From: Eumeta japonica | Taxonomy: Eukaryota; Arthropoda; Insecta; Lepidoptera; Psychidae | NCBI GenBank assembly: GCA_005406025.1 | Contig: BGZK01000158.1 | Span: forward strand, 310,001-374,000 | Length of the DNA: 64,000 bases | Direction: 5' to 3' | Part shown: piece by piece, positions 21,843 to 34,101 of the stretch | Position numbering within the stretch: the first letter of the stretch is position 1 | How the letters are laid out: each line of letters opens with the position of its first letter | Program-made: the position numbers and the translations under genes | Notes under the pieces: generated by a model | What the model saw: the letters and a program-made list of their open reading frames with translations, nothing else | Database searches by the model: none | What the model was told of the DNA's origin: nothing

Positions 21843-24029
21843 TTGTGATATGAAACAACGAAAAATATTATGAATAGTTAATACACGTCAATACTTTGAA
21901 GTCTCGCAGAATATCCTCTTTCTCCGGTTCACCTATTCGTTTTAGAATTTTTTTTTGAATATAAATTCAATGTGTTCTTTTTTTTCGAATACTAATTCGA
22001 TTTTTCATTGTTTTTGATTTTATGTAACTACCACACAAAACTTTATTCCTACAAAACGACTATTTATTCTAATATCAAACCAATACTAAAGTGTCTGTGA
22101 AATGGTACAAGATTGCACTTTGTAACATTGTTGAGACTATCAATCTTATGAATGCAGGAGCTGGGAAAGGTGGCGGCGCACATTGTTCTCTTTCTCACCA
22201 CGATCCAAACCAATTTGAATTTTAAATTTAAAAGATAACAGTTTACAGTTATTATTTTATGTTCGCTATCAATAAATCTCAAGGTCAAGCGTATTAATGA
22301 TTTTCGCAAGGTTAAACTATATGTTGGCCGATCAATGTCAGGAAATGGAAAAAAAATGTACTCAGAAATTTCTTTCTGCCGATAATGATATGCCAAATTA
22401 TATGAGATTTTAATTGTGGTACCCGGGTTGAAATTTTTGTTTTTTTTTTTTAATCGTTACTTTTTAATTATTTATCAAGTTAATGGACAGAATGTATCTC
22501 CGGGTCTGCCGGCTTTTAATTAATTTCCATTGTTCGTATCCTTCCATTATCCTTACATTCGAAGTCTCGTACCAGGGCACCATACAAAGCGAAGAGAGTC
22601 GATTCGCTCGCGATTCGTGAACCGTGAAGGCTCGCTCACCTTCCCCCGATACGTACGCCGGCCGGCGCGGGCGGCGGCGGCGCACGGCGGCCGGCGAACG
22701 GGTCGCGATAAGGTCCCTTGCACATCGCACCGGCTTTGCGTAACGCTCTATTGCAAATCGCGAACGCTCGTAGACATTGCAACTGTGGAATCATAACGCA
22801 TTTCCAAACGCGGTAATCGCCTATATACTCTATATAATTGATGCGCCACTGTCATCGCAGTCGGCGTAGTAAGGTCACAGTGGTTAGTTTAATTAGTTTT
22901 TGTACTTCACACGTCACTTGTCGCTCCGCTTAACGCGTCGTATAACTACAAACGGAAAGTCATAAGTGACGTTTCAGCATGTTTTCACCCTGCGGAGCCT
23001 CACAAGTTTCACAAGCAAAACCTTACTATATATAAATATTACATATATAGTGCCTACAATTGCGTGATTAAATGAAACAGTGAACTTTTGTAAGCTAATT
23101 TTCATAATGATCAATTTCATATCCAAGCTTGGACGCTAAAGCGCTCAACTTTTTCGACCGGCATGGCGTGACTTGTAACAATCTTTTATCACAATGGGTG
23201 ACACAAATCCGCAACAAAACATAACCTGCTAGAATGGTAAGCCGGGGCCATATTGAACGCGGCACCGCTGATGTAACGTCGACTCGTGGACCGGTTCGCG
23301 AAACCTACCCGACGTACGTGATCTCCTGGTACCTCTGAGCTAGCGGCCGTTAAATTAAAGCAAAAAATTATACAAAGAGCAAGGCAGAGAGAGAGAGCAC
23401 CACACGAAAAAAATGACACTAGGAAAATAACATACCGCACGAGCTCGTTGGAAATATGGCCTTGACCTACGGAAATAGTTAAACTTGGATCAAAAATGTA
23501 GAAATTGTATCGCTTTATTTTTCACGATGTTCTAAAATTACATACCAAAAAGGTTCATACAGAACCTTTGGATCTGGTGCGATTTCGTGTTTATCTATTG
23601 ATATATCACGACCATTTTTTTAATTGATTACTGTCGCTATCGTTTTGTTATTGAACATCCTCGCAGAAATCACTTTCTCGCATCTATTGGTGATGAAAGA
23701 GTATTAGATTTTTGTTCTATTGTTGCGCACTCCGCTCATCAGTTAAATAAATTAAAAGGAAAAAATAAAAATTCCTTGAAAAAATATTCCAGAAAATACT
23801 CTAATAACCCGTACGTCCCGCCCAAACCCCCCCCTGCCCTTCCGTCAGCACTTCCCACGTGTGTTTATTTTAAATGCATTTATTTACGGGGGTAGAATTT
23901 TCGACAGTGCAATAAATATTGATTATTGTTTGCAATAAAGGTTTATGTCAGATAAAGCTTGTTTACGTCTTGTTGTAGATGATTTATACGCATATTTACA
24001 TTCGACGAACGTTCGAGGTGGTTAGATGA
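21843..24029. other. AT-rich sequence with a GC-rich island, no recognised gene
   Basis: The open frames at 22,064-22,396 and 23,189-23,440 have no recognisable motif. The GC-rich island near 22.6 kb is listed separately. Confidence 0.4.
22560..22880. promoter_or_regulatory. CpG-rich island followed by TATA-like sequence, possible promoter
   Basis: A GCG-rich core (around GGCGCGGGCGGCGGCGGCGC) is followed, at about 22,830-22,845, by CTATATACTCTATATAATTG and then CATCGCAGTCGG. That order is compatible with a plus-strand promoter having a TATA-like box. I see no convincing start codon or exon after it. Low confidence. Confidence 0.25.
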
Positions 24030-25020
24030 GGGATCTATGTATCGGAGTTAGAGTGCTGGCAGTCAGTTTTATTTCTGCTATCAATGCGTTACTATTTACA
24101 GCTGTACTGGGAAAACATCTTCTGAAGTCTCGACTGGGAAGAGTATTATCTCAACATCAATGGTTGCCGCCTAAATTATCTAAAATTTGCCGACGATCTC
24201 ATCCTGATTGAAGAGTATCCAAATAAACTACAGGCAATGGTACAAAAACTAGCCATCAAAAGTAAAGAAACAGGTCTTTAAATCAATAAAAGCAAAACAA
24301 AAGTAATGATTAATTATATTGAAGTGGAAATAAAGCTAGACGGGAAAAACCTAGAATATGTCAGTGAATATGTTTATTTGGAACTAATATAGCACCCAAC
24401 GACCAAATGTCCAAGGAAATAAATAAAAGTATGGCCAGTGGTTGGAATAAATATTGGTCATTAAAGGAAATCAATCAGTAATGAATAAGTGTCTCAATTA
24501 AAAAGAAAACTTTTAATAGTTGTATCCTCCGCTGCATGTGAGACCTGGTTCCTCATCCATAATCAGTGGGAGAACTAGCACTGTACTAACGGCCAATAGA
24601 GAGGAGTATCTTAAAAATAAAGCTCATGGATAAAAACGACAATACCGATATAAAGAAAAAACTCTTAAGTTGTTGACATACTCAGTCACAGTGATTACCT
24701 CAAATGGGGTTGGACAGGTCACATGCTGCATTGCACAACAAATAAATGGAGTAAACAAGTCACCTTATAGTATCCCCGAGATGGTGTAGAAAACAAGGAC
24801 ATCTAATCAGGAGATAGTTGGACAATATACATCTCTTGTTGGGACCATATTGGACAAGGGTTGCAGCTGACAGATTAATGTGGAGAGAGTTGGAGGAAGC
24901 CTATGCCAAAAGACACACCGAACTGAGGGATATACTATAAACAGTATCTATATACAAGCAATAAAACTTGTATCTACTCACCCAGAAATGAGAATTGGCT
25001 GTATTATTATTGTTATTATA
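24030..25020 (+). pseudogene. RTE-type non-LTR retrotransposon, 3' half remnant
   Basis: Plus-strand frames give NLRFADDLILIEEYPNKLQA at about 24,183-24,240, where FADD is the catalytic reverse-transcriptase box. KETGLxINKSKTKVM, KNLEYVSEYVYLE and a weaker SCILRCMxYGCETW-like block follow. The C-terminal part carries LKWGWTGHML, RAAADRLMWRELEEAYAKRH-like blocks (here RVAADRLMWRELEEAYAKRH) and a stop near 24,940. The order FADD, then ETGLKINxxKTK, then GHhhR, then W-RELEEAY is that of RTE-clade elements common in Lepidoptera. Multiple stops and frameshifts make it dead, and the endonuclease and palm start are missing or unreadable. ATTATTATTGTTATTATATT near 25,001-25,020 may be the tail. Confidence 0.85.
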
Positions 25021-25622
25021 TTAGTGCTTTAACAAGCCAAGCATGATCAACTTTAAACATTGAAGTGGTTCAGTAGTGATTTATTGTAGCTTCGTGTTTC
25101 AGAATATATGCCTTCTACGTTTCTGTATGTTTCCTTTTCGCCTGATCTTAATCTTCGAACCTCCAATAGGGTCATTATTAGCCATGTTTTGTGTGGGGAG
25201 TATGTTAAAAAGCGAGAGTTATTTTTATCGGTTAACTATTCTTTCATCAGCATCGACAGTTACATTCGAAATATACCCATAGGCAACATGCCTACTACAA
25301 TACCTATGAGTTTTGTTTGGCAACTGTCTGACTCCGACCTACTGCTGACTTCCGTAACGCGGTTTGAGAAATTATTGTGACGCTATTTTAGTGTAGCATA
25401 CTTCTAACATATGATAAACGCTGTAAAAAAATATTATTGCTTGGAAAAAATTGTTATGATTGACTCCAATTCAATCTTTTCATCTGTTCATCAATATTTT
25501 GGGTACGCTAAAATTTTGCAATCTAAGATAGTTATGAATTTTTAAATTTCAAGTATTGGTTAGAACATAAAATGTGGTTTATTTATTAGCATATTGTTTG
25601 GTAGAAACTCGTTAGTCCATCA

Positions 25623-26143
25623 TTTTTGACGTGACAACGTCTTATAAATTGGTTTGCCGGGTGACACTTCAAGAAACTGCGTTACGCTCCGCTCACGTTA
25701 TGCGCTCACAATGAGAGCGAGTGAGAGGCACGCGTCCCTTCTACTCGGGCATGGTTAGCCCGCCTAAGAGCGAGAGAGACAGACATAAAAAGTGAAAGGC
25801 ACGCGTCCCTTCCACTCAGATAGGAACAAGTTAAGTTGTAGTAAACGCTGTTTCATTGTACGCAAATGTATTGCAAGTTATTGTATGTATATTTGTATAT
25901 AAATACGTATGTATGTGTAAAGGTAAAAATAAAATTTTGTTAATATGAAATTCAGTGCGAGATTCTTTGTATAAATTAATGTTTTAAATATAATTCTTTG
26001 TATAAATAAATGTTTTAAATTGTTACTATTATTTCATCCTTCTTCCTACTATACGAATGAATATTCACATTAAAATGATTTTACCACTCAAAGTCGTTGT
26101 CACGTAAAACTTTCGCCCGTATACCGACTTTACAGGCAACCAA
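25623..26143 (+). repeat. TTGCCTGTAAAGTCGG-family repeat, copy A
   Basis: The left side starts TTTTTGACGTGACAACGTCT and the right side carries AAAGTCGTTGTCACGTAAAA, so the ends hold inverted ACGTGACAACG motifs. The right-hand 281 bases (25,863-26,143) match copy B (51,411-51,691) at 280 positions; the only difference I see is C at 26,087 versus T at 51,635. The left part (25,640-25,860) is unlike copy B apart from its first bases, and contains a direct repeat (25,721-25,746 and 25,792-25,817, core GGCACGCGTCCCTTC). No coding. Class unknown. Confidence 0.85.
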
Positions 26144-27129
26144 TTTTTTTTATTCATAAAATAAGACAAATCGAAGAAGATAAGTAAAAATACGACGAAT
26201 TACAAATAGAAGTCCGTCATCCGTAGTAAAAATGGAACCTGCACCAGGAAATTTTTATAATGAGCTCAAAAATTCTCTTAACTTCAAGATTGCACTGCTC
26301 ATATTTAAAATGTTCTGGGGAAAAAATACCTTATCTGAGCGTCGTAAGACGTTAGTGTGTTGAATTTAAGTTGTATGTATTGAATTATAAAAATCGTACA
26401 ATACAAAAAGTCTGTTTCTCTCCACTTCGGAGAAGAAAAAAGGCAAAATAAAGACTTTCGCACTAAAACATTTTCTCTTTTAAAAGAAGTCTTGTGAGAT
26501 TACTTTTCACAGTTAGATATAAACAGTTACGTGTTATAGCAGAATCACAAAAATAATCTTTAATTATGTTTCGAAACACAATGTTGAAGATAAGTATCAG
26601 ATTTGCACGTACATCAGAAAAATTCTCGCCCTAATAGTAAGGTACGGTAGTATTGATACGGTAATATCAATACGGTAATATCAATGCCGGTCCTATAAAA
26701 TTGATTCGTATTAATGAATAATGCTATAGTAAAAATGTATGTAAATAAATATAGAGGTATAATTATTTATTACTCACATTAATATGCAAGTAATAATATT
26801 ACATTACGTATTAAATAAGAATTTTACGTTTATAAAGCGGTCGTTATAAACAGTTGATTTCATACCTACAGACTTGTAAACATGGAAAAAATATGTTATC
26901 TAAATTAACACAGATAAATTAAGTATTGCTTTTTTATATCTTAGTCTTAATATAAACAATTGATTTAATAGAATGAATTAATTCAACTTTGTAGCGATTG
27001 GAATTCGGACGAGAAAATAGTAGCAACCTTGGTGACATTTATTTAGCACACATACAAGCGCATTACCAATGCAAGTCACGCACACGTGAACTGACAGCGG
27101 TTTCACTTCATTAACCTAGAGGACTCAGC
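26144..27129. other. AT-rich sequence, nothing recognised
   Basis: No gene, no clear repeat. A short direct repeat of ACGGTAATATCAAT occurs near 26,655-26,685. Confidence 0.4.
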
Positions 27130-27544
27130 TTTTTTCTTGGCCTGAGCTCTCCATAATGTGATTCGTGAAGGTCAGACCTCGATTGAGATAACCGAGTGTG
27201 GCTACCGTCAATAAAACAGACATCTCACCTACGAGGAGACTCGAGGTCATCCGAGAATCGGTATGAAGGAAATCCAAAACAATTACACAGATTTTATTTA
27301 ACTATCCTTTTTTGCTGCTGGATTGCAATTAACTCAGAAACGAAAAAGAAACGTGTCGATTGGTGCAAAAAAAAATTGTTAAACTACGGTCAAGAAACAT
27401 TCGAAAAAACATTCGCTGTTTACAATACTGAACAGGAGAGAAAACATGGATTTAGTGTTACGATCCAGAGACGAGATAACATTTTTATAAATGGGTATTT
27501 GAAAATGACAAAATCAACCAAGTGTGTGTTGGACCACGCGCAGT

Positions 27545-28304
27545 TTAGGGTTCCGTAAATACCAGTTGTAATATGTGGATTTAAAAGGGAGCTGTTTGTT
27601 TGCTATTATGATTCATATTCATTGAGTTCACGGTTTAACGGCTAATAACGTTAAAAAACGGGCCCATATAAGAGAGGAATTAAGGATGTTGCGATTTTAT
27701 ATCTCCATAATTTACATGGTTCTTAAACTTATATTAAATACCTATTTTGTACAAACAACAACGTCATTTATGTAATTTATAAAGAAATTTGTACAAAATG
27801 TTGCTTTCTACTTTTCCAAGTACATTTTATAAATTGGTCGATTATAATTATGACTCGTTGTCTTAGCTGTGACACTTTTCTTTTTTAACTATGTACGTAC
27901 TATTGGCATGATTTTTTTCACATATCAAAAAATAACCACTTAGCTGGCGGGGGGAGAACACTTTAACAAAAGTTAGCAATTCAAAACTTAATATTTCACA
28001 AACGGATTCCTAAGCCGAAAAATGGTTTACACAGACCCACAATATTTTTGAATGAGCTATCTAACACACCATGGGGTAAAAGAGAAAAATCATCTCCACT
28101 GTACGTATAGGAAGAGCTACCTTAAATAATTTTTTTTTCAATTTTTTATCCACCACTGTCAGCGTGATTAATACATATGTATTAATCACGCTGATTAATA
28201 AGTATTGAAAATATATCGAGTCTTTGATCAAAGCCGCGTGCATACAGCCGGACGGATAGACATGGAGGAGCTCTAAGTGTCCCTTATTGACTACGGAACT
28301 CTAA
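27545..28304 (+). repeat. GGTTCCGTA-family repeat, copy 2, inserted in the mariner
   Basis: The ends are TTAGGGTTCCGTA (27,545) and TACGGAACTCTAA (to 28,304), inverted repeats with one mismatch. Mariner coding resumes beyond it, so it is an insertion. It is collinear, in opposite orientation, with 12,425-13,130 (landmarks given there). It also contains a perfect 36-bp palindrome at 28,159-28,194. I did not find a clear target duplication, so the superfamily is open. Confidence 0.75.
28159..28194. repeat. Perfect 36-bp palindrome
   Basis: Each half reads TCAGCGTGATTAATACAT inward; the two halves are exact reverse complements with no loop. It lies inside copy 2 of the GGTTCCGTA repeat and has no counterpart in copy 1, where the aligned position reads differently. 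Confidence 0.9.
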
Positions 28305-28600
28305 AAACTAACAAAACCGAGGCAGACAAAAATCTTAATTAAAAAAATGATTGCGTTTCTTTTCTCCTACCCGAATCCAATATAAACGATCTCACTTGAA
28401 GAGCAAAAAACAATTAATGCTAAATGGTACATTAGCATTTTGTTTGTCGAGCATTCTCGAAAAAGTTCGAAAGAGACAATCAAAGAGTCGCATCTTATTG
28501 CATGATGACAATGCATTTCCGCACACCGCGAATGACACAAATATGTATTTTTGGCTTCGAAAAAGGTGAAACCCTTGACCCATCCCATAATGTTTACCTT

Positions 28601-31600
28601 TCTGATGTTGGATATGTGTCGTTCGTTAAGTATGAATTAAGACCGTATTTTTGCAGTACGAAATTGTTTGATTGTTTTACATAACATCGCTTATTTGGTT
28701 CGCCAACAGATTTGTCGAATCGTGAACTTGATTGTTTTGTACCACACGTTATTAGTTGTACCGGCTCGTTTGATTAAACACCAGTTTTACGGAGTTTGGT
28801 TTAAGTGAGATCACCAATGGTAATTGAGTTGTTTCAATGCAGTCATTAGTTTGCTTTAAATGTGAAACGTTAATCTTTTCATCGTACTGTCAGCGTTGGT
28901 ACAAATTGATTTATGGTCAACAGGTTATTTATTATATAAATAGAAACATATTATTCTCAACTGAGTTAATAAAAAAAAAACATTATTCACTCAAGCTATG
29001 CTCACCCAGATATAACAATAGGTTTCAAACGTATAGAGATTTTAAAAACGTTTGAAAAGTACTGAGTGTAACGCTATATGGAGGCAAAGATATGTTGAAA
29101 TTAAAACCATTTACGTCGTTATCTTTGATGAGTTTAGAAATATGGAAATAGAAATATTTTTTTCAAATTCTTTAGAAATACCTAGTAGCAAAGTAAATGG
29201 TAAGCAAGAATCGATAAAACGATTCATTGATACAAAACGTATTCATTTATGGAAACAGTTTTTACCATAACGCCATTTTTTGAGACAATTTTCCCTTTAA
29301 AAAAATTTGGCCTTCTCCACCGCATTCTAATTAAACTTCGTTCATTATTGATGTCTTTTTAGGTTGATGATAAAAATTTTCACACGTGAAATTATGTGTC
29401 CCAATAACGTTTACGTGCCCGATAACGACAGGCACCAACGTTTAATATAAAAAAAGCAAATGAAAATTTTGGAAAAAAAACACATGACAGATATAAACGT
29501 GGTAATCAAAAAAATCGTAAGTTTTTCGAAAATGTTATTTTTGTTTTTTATTTTAAATTTTCTAATATATTCATAGGTTATTGTCTAAATATCTGTACTT
29601 TACAATAATATTCATAATAGCATAGCGCTGGAAGAGTTAGAGCGATTGAGGAGCACGTTATATGGGTTACGAATTGAGGAAGCTGAAAAAAAGCAACGAA
29701 GATCTTTGATTTAGATTTATTACGACGTTAACATAGAGTTTACTTTATGAACCCAACAATATTATGTGACAGCGATACCCCTATTAATATAAAAAAGAAT
29801 CCAAAAAGGGTTCACTGCATGATTCCACATAATTTCTGACGATGATCTTTTGTTTTTTCGTGAGACTTTCAGCAATTCTATTAGAGAAACTACTCACCAA
29901 ATACCATCTAAAGAGACCAAATACGGTCTACTAACTATGTGACTTAGCAAAGCTCCCCACGACGCTGTTCTGCTCCATTATCAAACCCTCAGCAGTTCAC
30001 GCATAGATGCTATTAATTATCTTAAAAGAACTCTAAATCTCAAACGTTTCACAAACAACCGCATCAGCGTGCTCTGGTGGTTTGTCGAATCAAACCTATT
30101 AAAGAATCATTACAAATAAATCTCAAGCACTTCACGAAAAGAAATCGCTTTTAAATTGGCCTAGGCGATGCAGAGAAAATGCGCTAAAACTTAATTGAAC
30201 CAACCCCTGAGACGAATTACCACCATAACCTTTGTCTGAGAACCATCGCCGCTAAATCACAAATCCTTTACAAAAAATCATGCTTATAAAATCGGTTTGC
30301 AGTGTTGAGATAAATGGGAACATACTGTTTTTGCACAAACGTCGTTCTTACGAGCTCGTAGCTACGAAATACGGTAAGAACTAAAATATGCATACACGGC
30401 AAGCATTTTCTGAACAAGCATCTACAATGCAGTAAAAACGAATAAGCATAACATGGTTAGTTCAAAAAGGACTTTTATACGGCTAGCAAGTTACCTAATA
30501 CACTAGATATTAGATACTTGCTAGCTAGTCCCGATCCCGCTCTGAATTTTTATCTCAGCGCTGCTCCTGTATTAAATATCGCTCATGTTCTTATTTCTGA
30601 TCTCCGTCCCATACTTGATTTCCACTGGTCACGTTCTTAATTTCGGTCCCGGTCTCTCAATCTCAACTCCGTTATGGTCCGTCTCACAATTCAATCCGCG
30701 TTCCGCATTCTCAATTTTAATTTCTCTACCAGTCATAGCCACAAATTTCACACAAAACAGGGGACAGATACTAGTAACGTGTTACTTTCATCTATGAAAA
30801 TTTACTTAACTTTTATTAGCTATTCTACGAAGACTAAGTATATCGAATTACGGCAAAAAAGCATACACGAGTTAATTCATAGAATCAATGATATTCATGC
30901 CAAGTTTCCAATAGATTCAGCGTAATGTGCGGTCAAGATAGACAGACAAAAATGAAAACAAAAACTAGTAAATTGGCATCTGTATTCTATATTAATGTTT
31001 TATTGAATTATTTCATTTAATATAAATAATATACAAATTTTGTCTCGTTACCGTTTCATTATTTACAGTGGGCCACACCATTGCAATAAAAGAAAAAATT
31101 AAGCAGACTTAAATACTGTACTAACATTTAGAAAAGGATTATGAAAATCCTGCATCAAGTAAAGAAAATGAAGGATTAAAGAATTACGACCACGCGAATA
31201 AAATAATTGGGAAAACAGGATTTTTCCGTCACCGCGCTATTTACTCACCCATTATAGTATCTATCCTATCACTTATACCGACTCCAGGTCAAAGGCTACA
31301 AAAACACCGAGCGGCTTTGCAATCGCGTCATTCCCAACCTAGAGTAAAGGTATACTCCTTCTATATGAATTATTCGGTGTATCAAACTTTATTCCTTTCA
31401 GATAAATGAACCGATTAAAGATTAAGTAATCGATGATGATGATGAAGTATAGATTAAAAATCATTGATCACATTTGAGTTACAATGACGATATTAAGGGT
31501 TTCGGACTATATAACAATACCGCCGTCATACTAGAAATGACTTGAATTATAACAATTATTAACAAAAATTATAATGCTATAAAGTAGTGAAATTATTTAC

Positions 31601-32209
31601 ACCCTTTTTTAGAAAATTTTAATACACATATCTTCGTATAACAGAAAAAGTTCATAATTACTCTTTAAAGTTTTTACTTAGCAATATTTAATTGATATGT
31701 CCTGTTTATAAACTACACAAAGAATGTAGTTATTAATCTTATAATAAAATATCATTTTTGTACTTTTAACAAAGTGTACAGCTTCCAGTCACCGAATACG
31801 GGTGTCCCGTAAAAAAAAAATTAAATTCTTAAGAGCAAAATTTTCATGTTTGGAGATACTATGGCAATTTTTCACCGACAAAGAAGTTTTCATCACAATG
31901 TTTTCTTTTGCTTTTAAATAAGCGATAAACTCACATTTTAAGGTCTTTAATAAATAAACAACTAACAATAATCACATAAACAGACAGAGTAGCTGTGATT
32001 TTTTTCATGTAATGATGTGTCACGTCGATATGACAGGTGTTTTGTTGAATTGGGCTGGATTTGGGAATTCTGAGACAGTTGAACATCTAAGATGTTGCGA
32101 TAAATAAAAAATGTTCGGACCGGAAACAATGAATCAAACAATACACATAGTAGAGCCAAGTATGGCTCTATTATGTTTATTCGGTTTTACTATATCGGCG
32201 AAAATAAGC
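28601..32209. other. Gene-free stretch with a few odd patches
   Basis: Nothing could be identified with confidence. Around 29,640-30,280 the sequence is more complex than its surroundings and gives short coding-like runs (for example EELERLRSTLYGLRIEEAEK at 29,631-29,690) broken by stops, so it may be a retroelement or gene relic. At 30,530-30,745 a pyrimidine-rich, loosely periodic segment repeats motifs such as TTCGGTCCCGGTCTC and CTCAATCTC. A (GAT) run lies near 31,432-31,445. Confidence 0.35.
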
Positions 32210-32470
32210 CGGCTCAAACGGTGAGGTACAACACTCTCACAGAATACAGACGTGAAGTAACAATTCCGCTGTTACATTTCGTTTAGTAAGTGGGAATTCC
32301 GGTGGCCCACTCCTCTCTTCATCACCCCACTTTCCCCTCCATCAGATATACTGTTTCTACCTAAGAGGCCGGCAACTACCTCATGACTCCTCCAGGATAT
32401 ACGACGGTGACTACTCTTTGCTGGCTTGCATACTCGTTTGCCCATCGAAAATACTATAAAAAACTAAATT
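32210..32470 (+). repeat. Lepidopteran non-LTR 3' fragment with A-rich end
   Basis: It contains GTAACAATTCCGCTGTTACA, then GTGGGAATTCCGGTGGCCCA, then GAGGCCGGCAACTACCTCAT, then CTCGTTTGCCCATC just before an A-rich end. This order resembles a widespread moth/butterfly retroelement 3' region that I know from memory (GGCCGGCAACGC..., CTGCTCGTTTGCC...). No target duplication was found. The overlapping 94-codon frame starting at 32,383 is not a gene. Confidence 0.5.
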
Positions 32471-34101
32471 TACCAAGCAAACAAGAAGGGAATTTGTCTT
32501 CTAAACCAATGCGATGGCAAAAGCAAGTCATCGTCTTAACCACCGCTGTTCACGTGTCCGCAAACAATGAGTGCCGGCAAATGTTTGTTGATATAATGTT
32601 TTTGCGGTTCCAAAAAATCCAAGCAATTAATATGTTTTATGAACATCTATCATTTTTATTTTGCTAGTGTTTTTTCTTCGATTGTTTTAAGAAAAACACA
32701 AAAAACTAAAAACATGCAAATAAGTATTACGTTATTGCTTATAAATCTATCCTAAGTAACCACATATATTAGAGCAACCGTGTAACGTAAACCACAAAAA
32801 ATGTTTGCAGTGCAACAAAGGTATAACAGTTTACTCAAGATCGTCCTGAAATAAAAGTGTTAAGTAGTAGTTTGCATATTTATAAATATTCTACATTCTA
32901 GCTACGGCTGTAAAACATTCAGAAAAAAGGATTTATAAACAAATTTAAAAAGAAAATAAAATTTTAAACATACAACTTTTTAAATAAAATGTTTGTACAT
33001 ACTAACTTCTTTGTACCTGAAAAATCTCCTTGTATCGACCTAGACACTACATCAGCAAAGTCCAGTACAACATTAGACCGGCACAACCCAAAGTACTGTC
33101 TACGAGAAAAAAATGTTATCCGTAGAGGAGACTGTCGAATACAGCATGTGTGTGATAAGAGGTCTAATAATATTATTTCAGTAAAAGTACGAATGGCGCC
33201 CGGAACGTATACAGGCGTTGTTAGCACGTGTCTTCACGGATTGGCCCACGTTCACGGCCCTATTACAGGCGTTCAAACAATACGTCTGTCGAGACAAAGC
33301 ATGAGCACAATCGGTCACGCGTCGGCGCCGCCAGCGCCGGCGGCACGGGCGTTAAGTCACGTGGGACCTCACGAAATGGAGAATGCCATCGCTAATATTA
33401 TTTTTTCCACGTTCCTGTACTCCCACTACATTATGTAGGCGTTTCGTTTTTCTTTCTAAATTCAGTAGAGGCATATTTTTGAAGCGATAGATCTGATGAA
33501 ATTTCATTTATTATTGTGAATTTTAAATATCAATACAATTTTATTTCGTTCTAGATGTCGTTAGACGCTCTGTCTTCGTGTACACAGAATATAATTATGT
33601 TCTTGTACAAAGTATATGTTTTTGCTATAACTCGCTCTCTACCCCCTTTCTCACTCCTTCTCTCCGCCGCCTTATTTGAGTGATTCAGTTGATTACAGTA
33701 ATAGTTAAATACAAACAAACTGAAAACTATTCGATATCACACAGTAGGTAGATTTGATTCCTTAATTTTTAAAATCAGACCGACATTGCAAAACCTACAC
33801 AAACACATGAACGAGATGGGAAGGTAGCATAAAGTTTGGTTAGTAAAAGTAAGCGATCACTTTAAAAACAAAAAAAATAATAATTTTGAGTCTTCTTTAA
33901 CTTTTAGAAGTATACGAACGTTTAGAAGAGATTGTAATACATTGTTTTATCTTTTACCCGTAATTATTGTAGAAATTATATTCGCTGATACACAATATTT
34001 TCAAAGAGCACATCTTTATTTTGTAATGAGTTACTAAAATGGCCAACAAAAAGGGAAGACTACAATCAAAGAATAGAATACAAAATTATGTTTTGAAAAA
34101 A
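32471..34101. other. Gene-free stretch with a GC-rich patch at 33.2-33.4 kb
   Basis: The 149-codon plus frame at 32,989-33,438 begins AT-rich and passes through the GC-rich patch. It shows no family motif, and the minus strand is also open over part of it. No other gene candidate. Confidence 0.35.
33230..33375. promoter_or_regulatory. GC-rich island with CACGTG, possible regulatory region
   Basis: A short GC-rich stretch (TCGGCGCCGCCAGCGCCGGC) is followed by an E-box-type palindrome CACGTG at about 33,358. bHLH factors bind such sites, but use here is only a possibility. Confidence 0.2.

Larger units (their letters stand above)
27150..28600 (+). pseudogene. Dead mariner transposase interrupted by a 760-bp repeat
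   Basis: Left part: plus-strand frames give HLTYEETRGHPRIGMKEIQN near 27,222-27,282, then CWIAINSETKKKRVDWCKKK at about 27,343-27,378. After a frame change comes YDPETR and WVFENDKINQVCVGPRAV, up to 27,544. Right part: KKMIAFLFS at about 28,345, then SLEEQKTINAKWYI, then KVRKRQSKSRILLHDDNA, then PHTANDT near 28,470-28,540. Together these follow mariner order (HTH2, RVDWC, catalytic Y/D-PET, KQMIA, HDNA-PHT). The YSPDL block with the third aspartate is missing. Stops and shifts make it inactive. The split at 27,545-28,304 is an insertion of another repeat. Confidence 0.85.

Noticed and set aside
27196..27558. A 120-codon frame as an intact gene
   Set aside because: It is part of the broken mariner transposase; the conserved blocks switch frame within it and it ends inside an inserted repeat.
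29580..30300. A possible gene or retroelement relic
   Set aside because: Short coding-like runs appear on both strands, but I could not match any ordered motif set.
32989..33438. A 149-codon plus-strand frame as a gene
   Set aside because: No family motif, composition changes midway, and the opposite strand is open over much of it.
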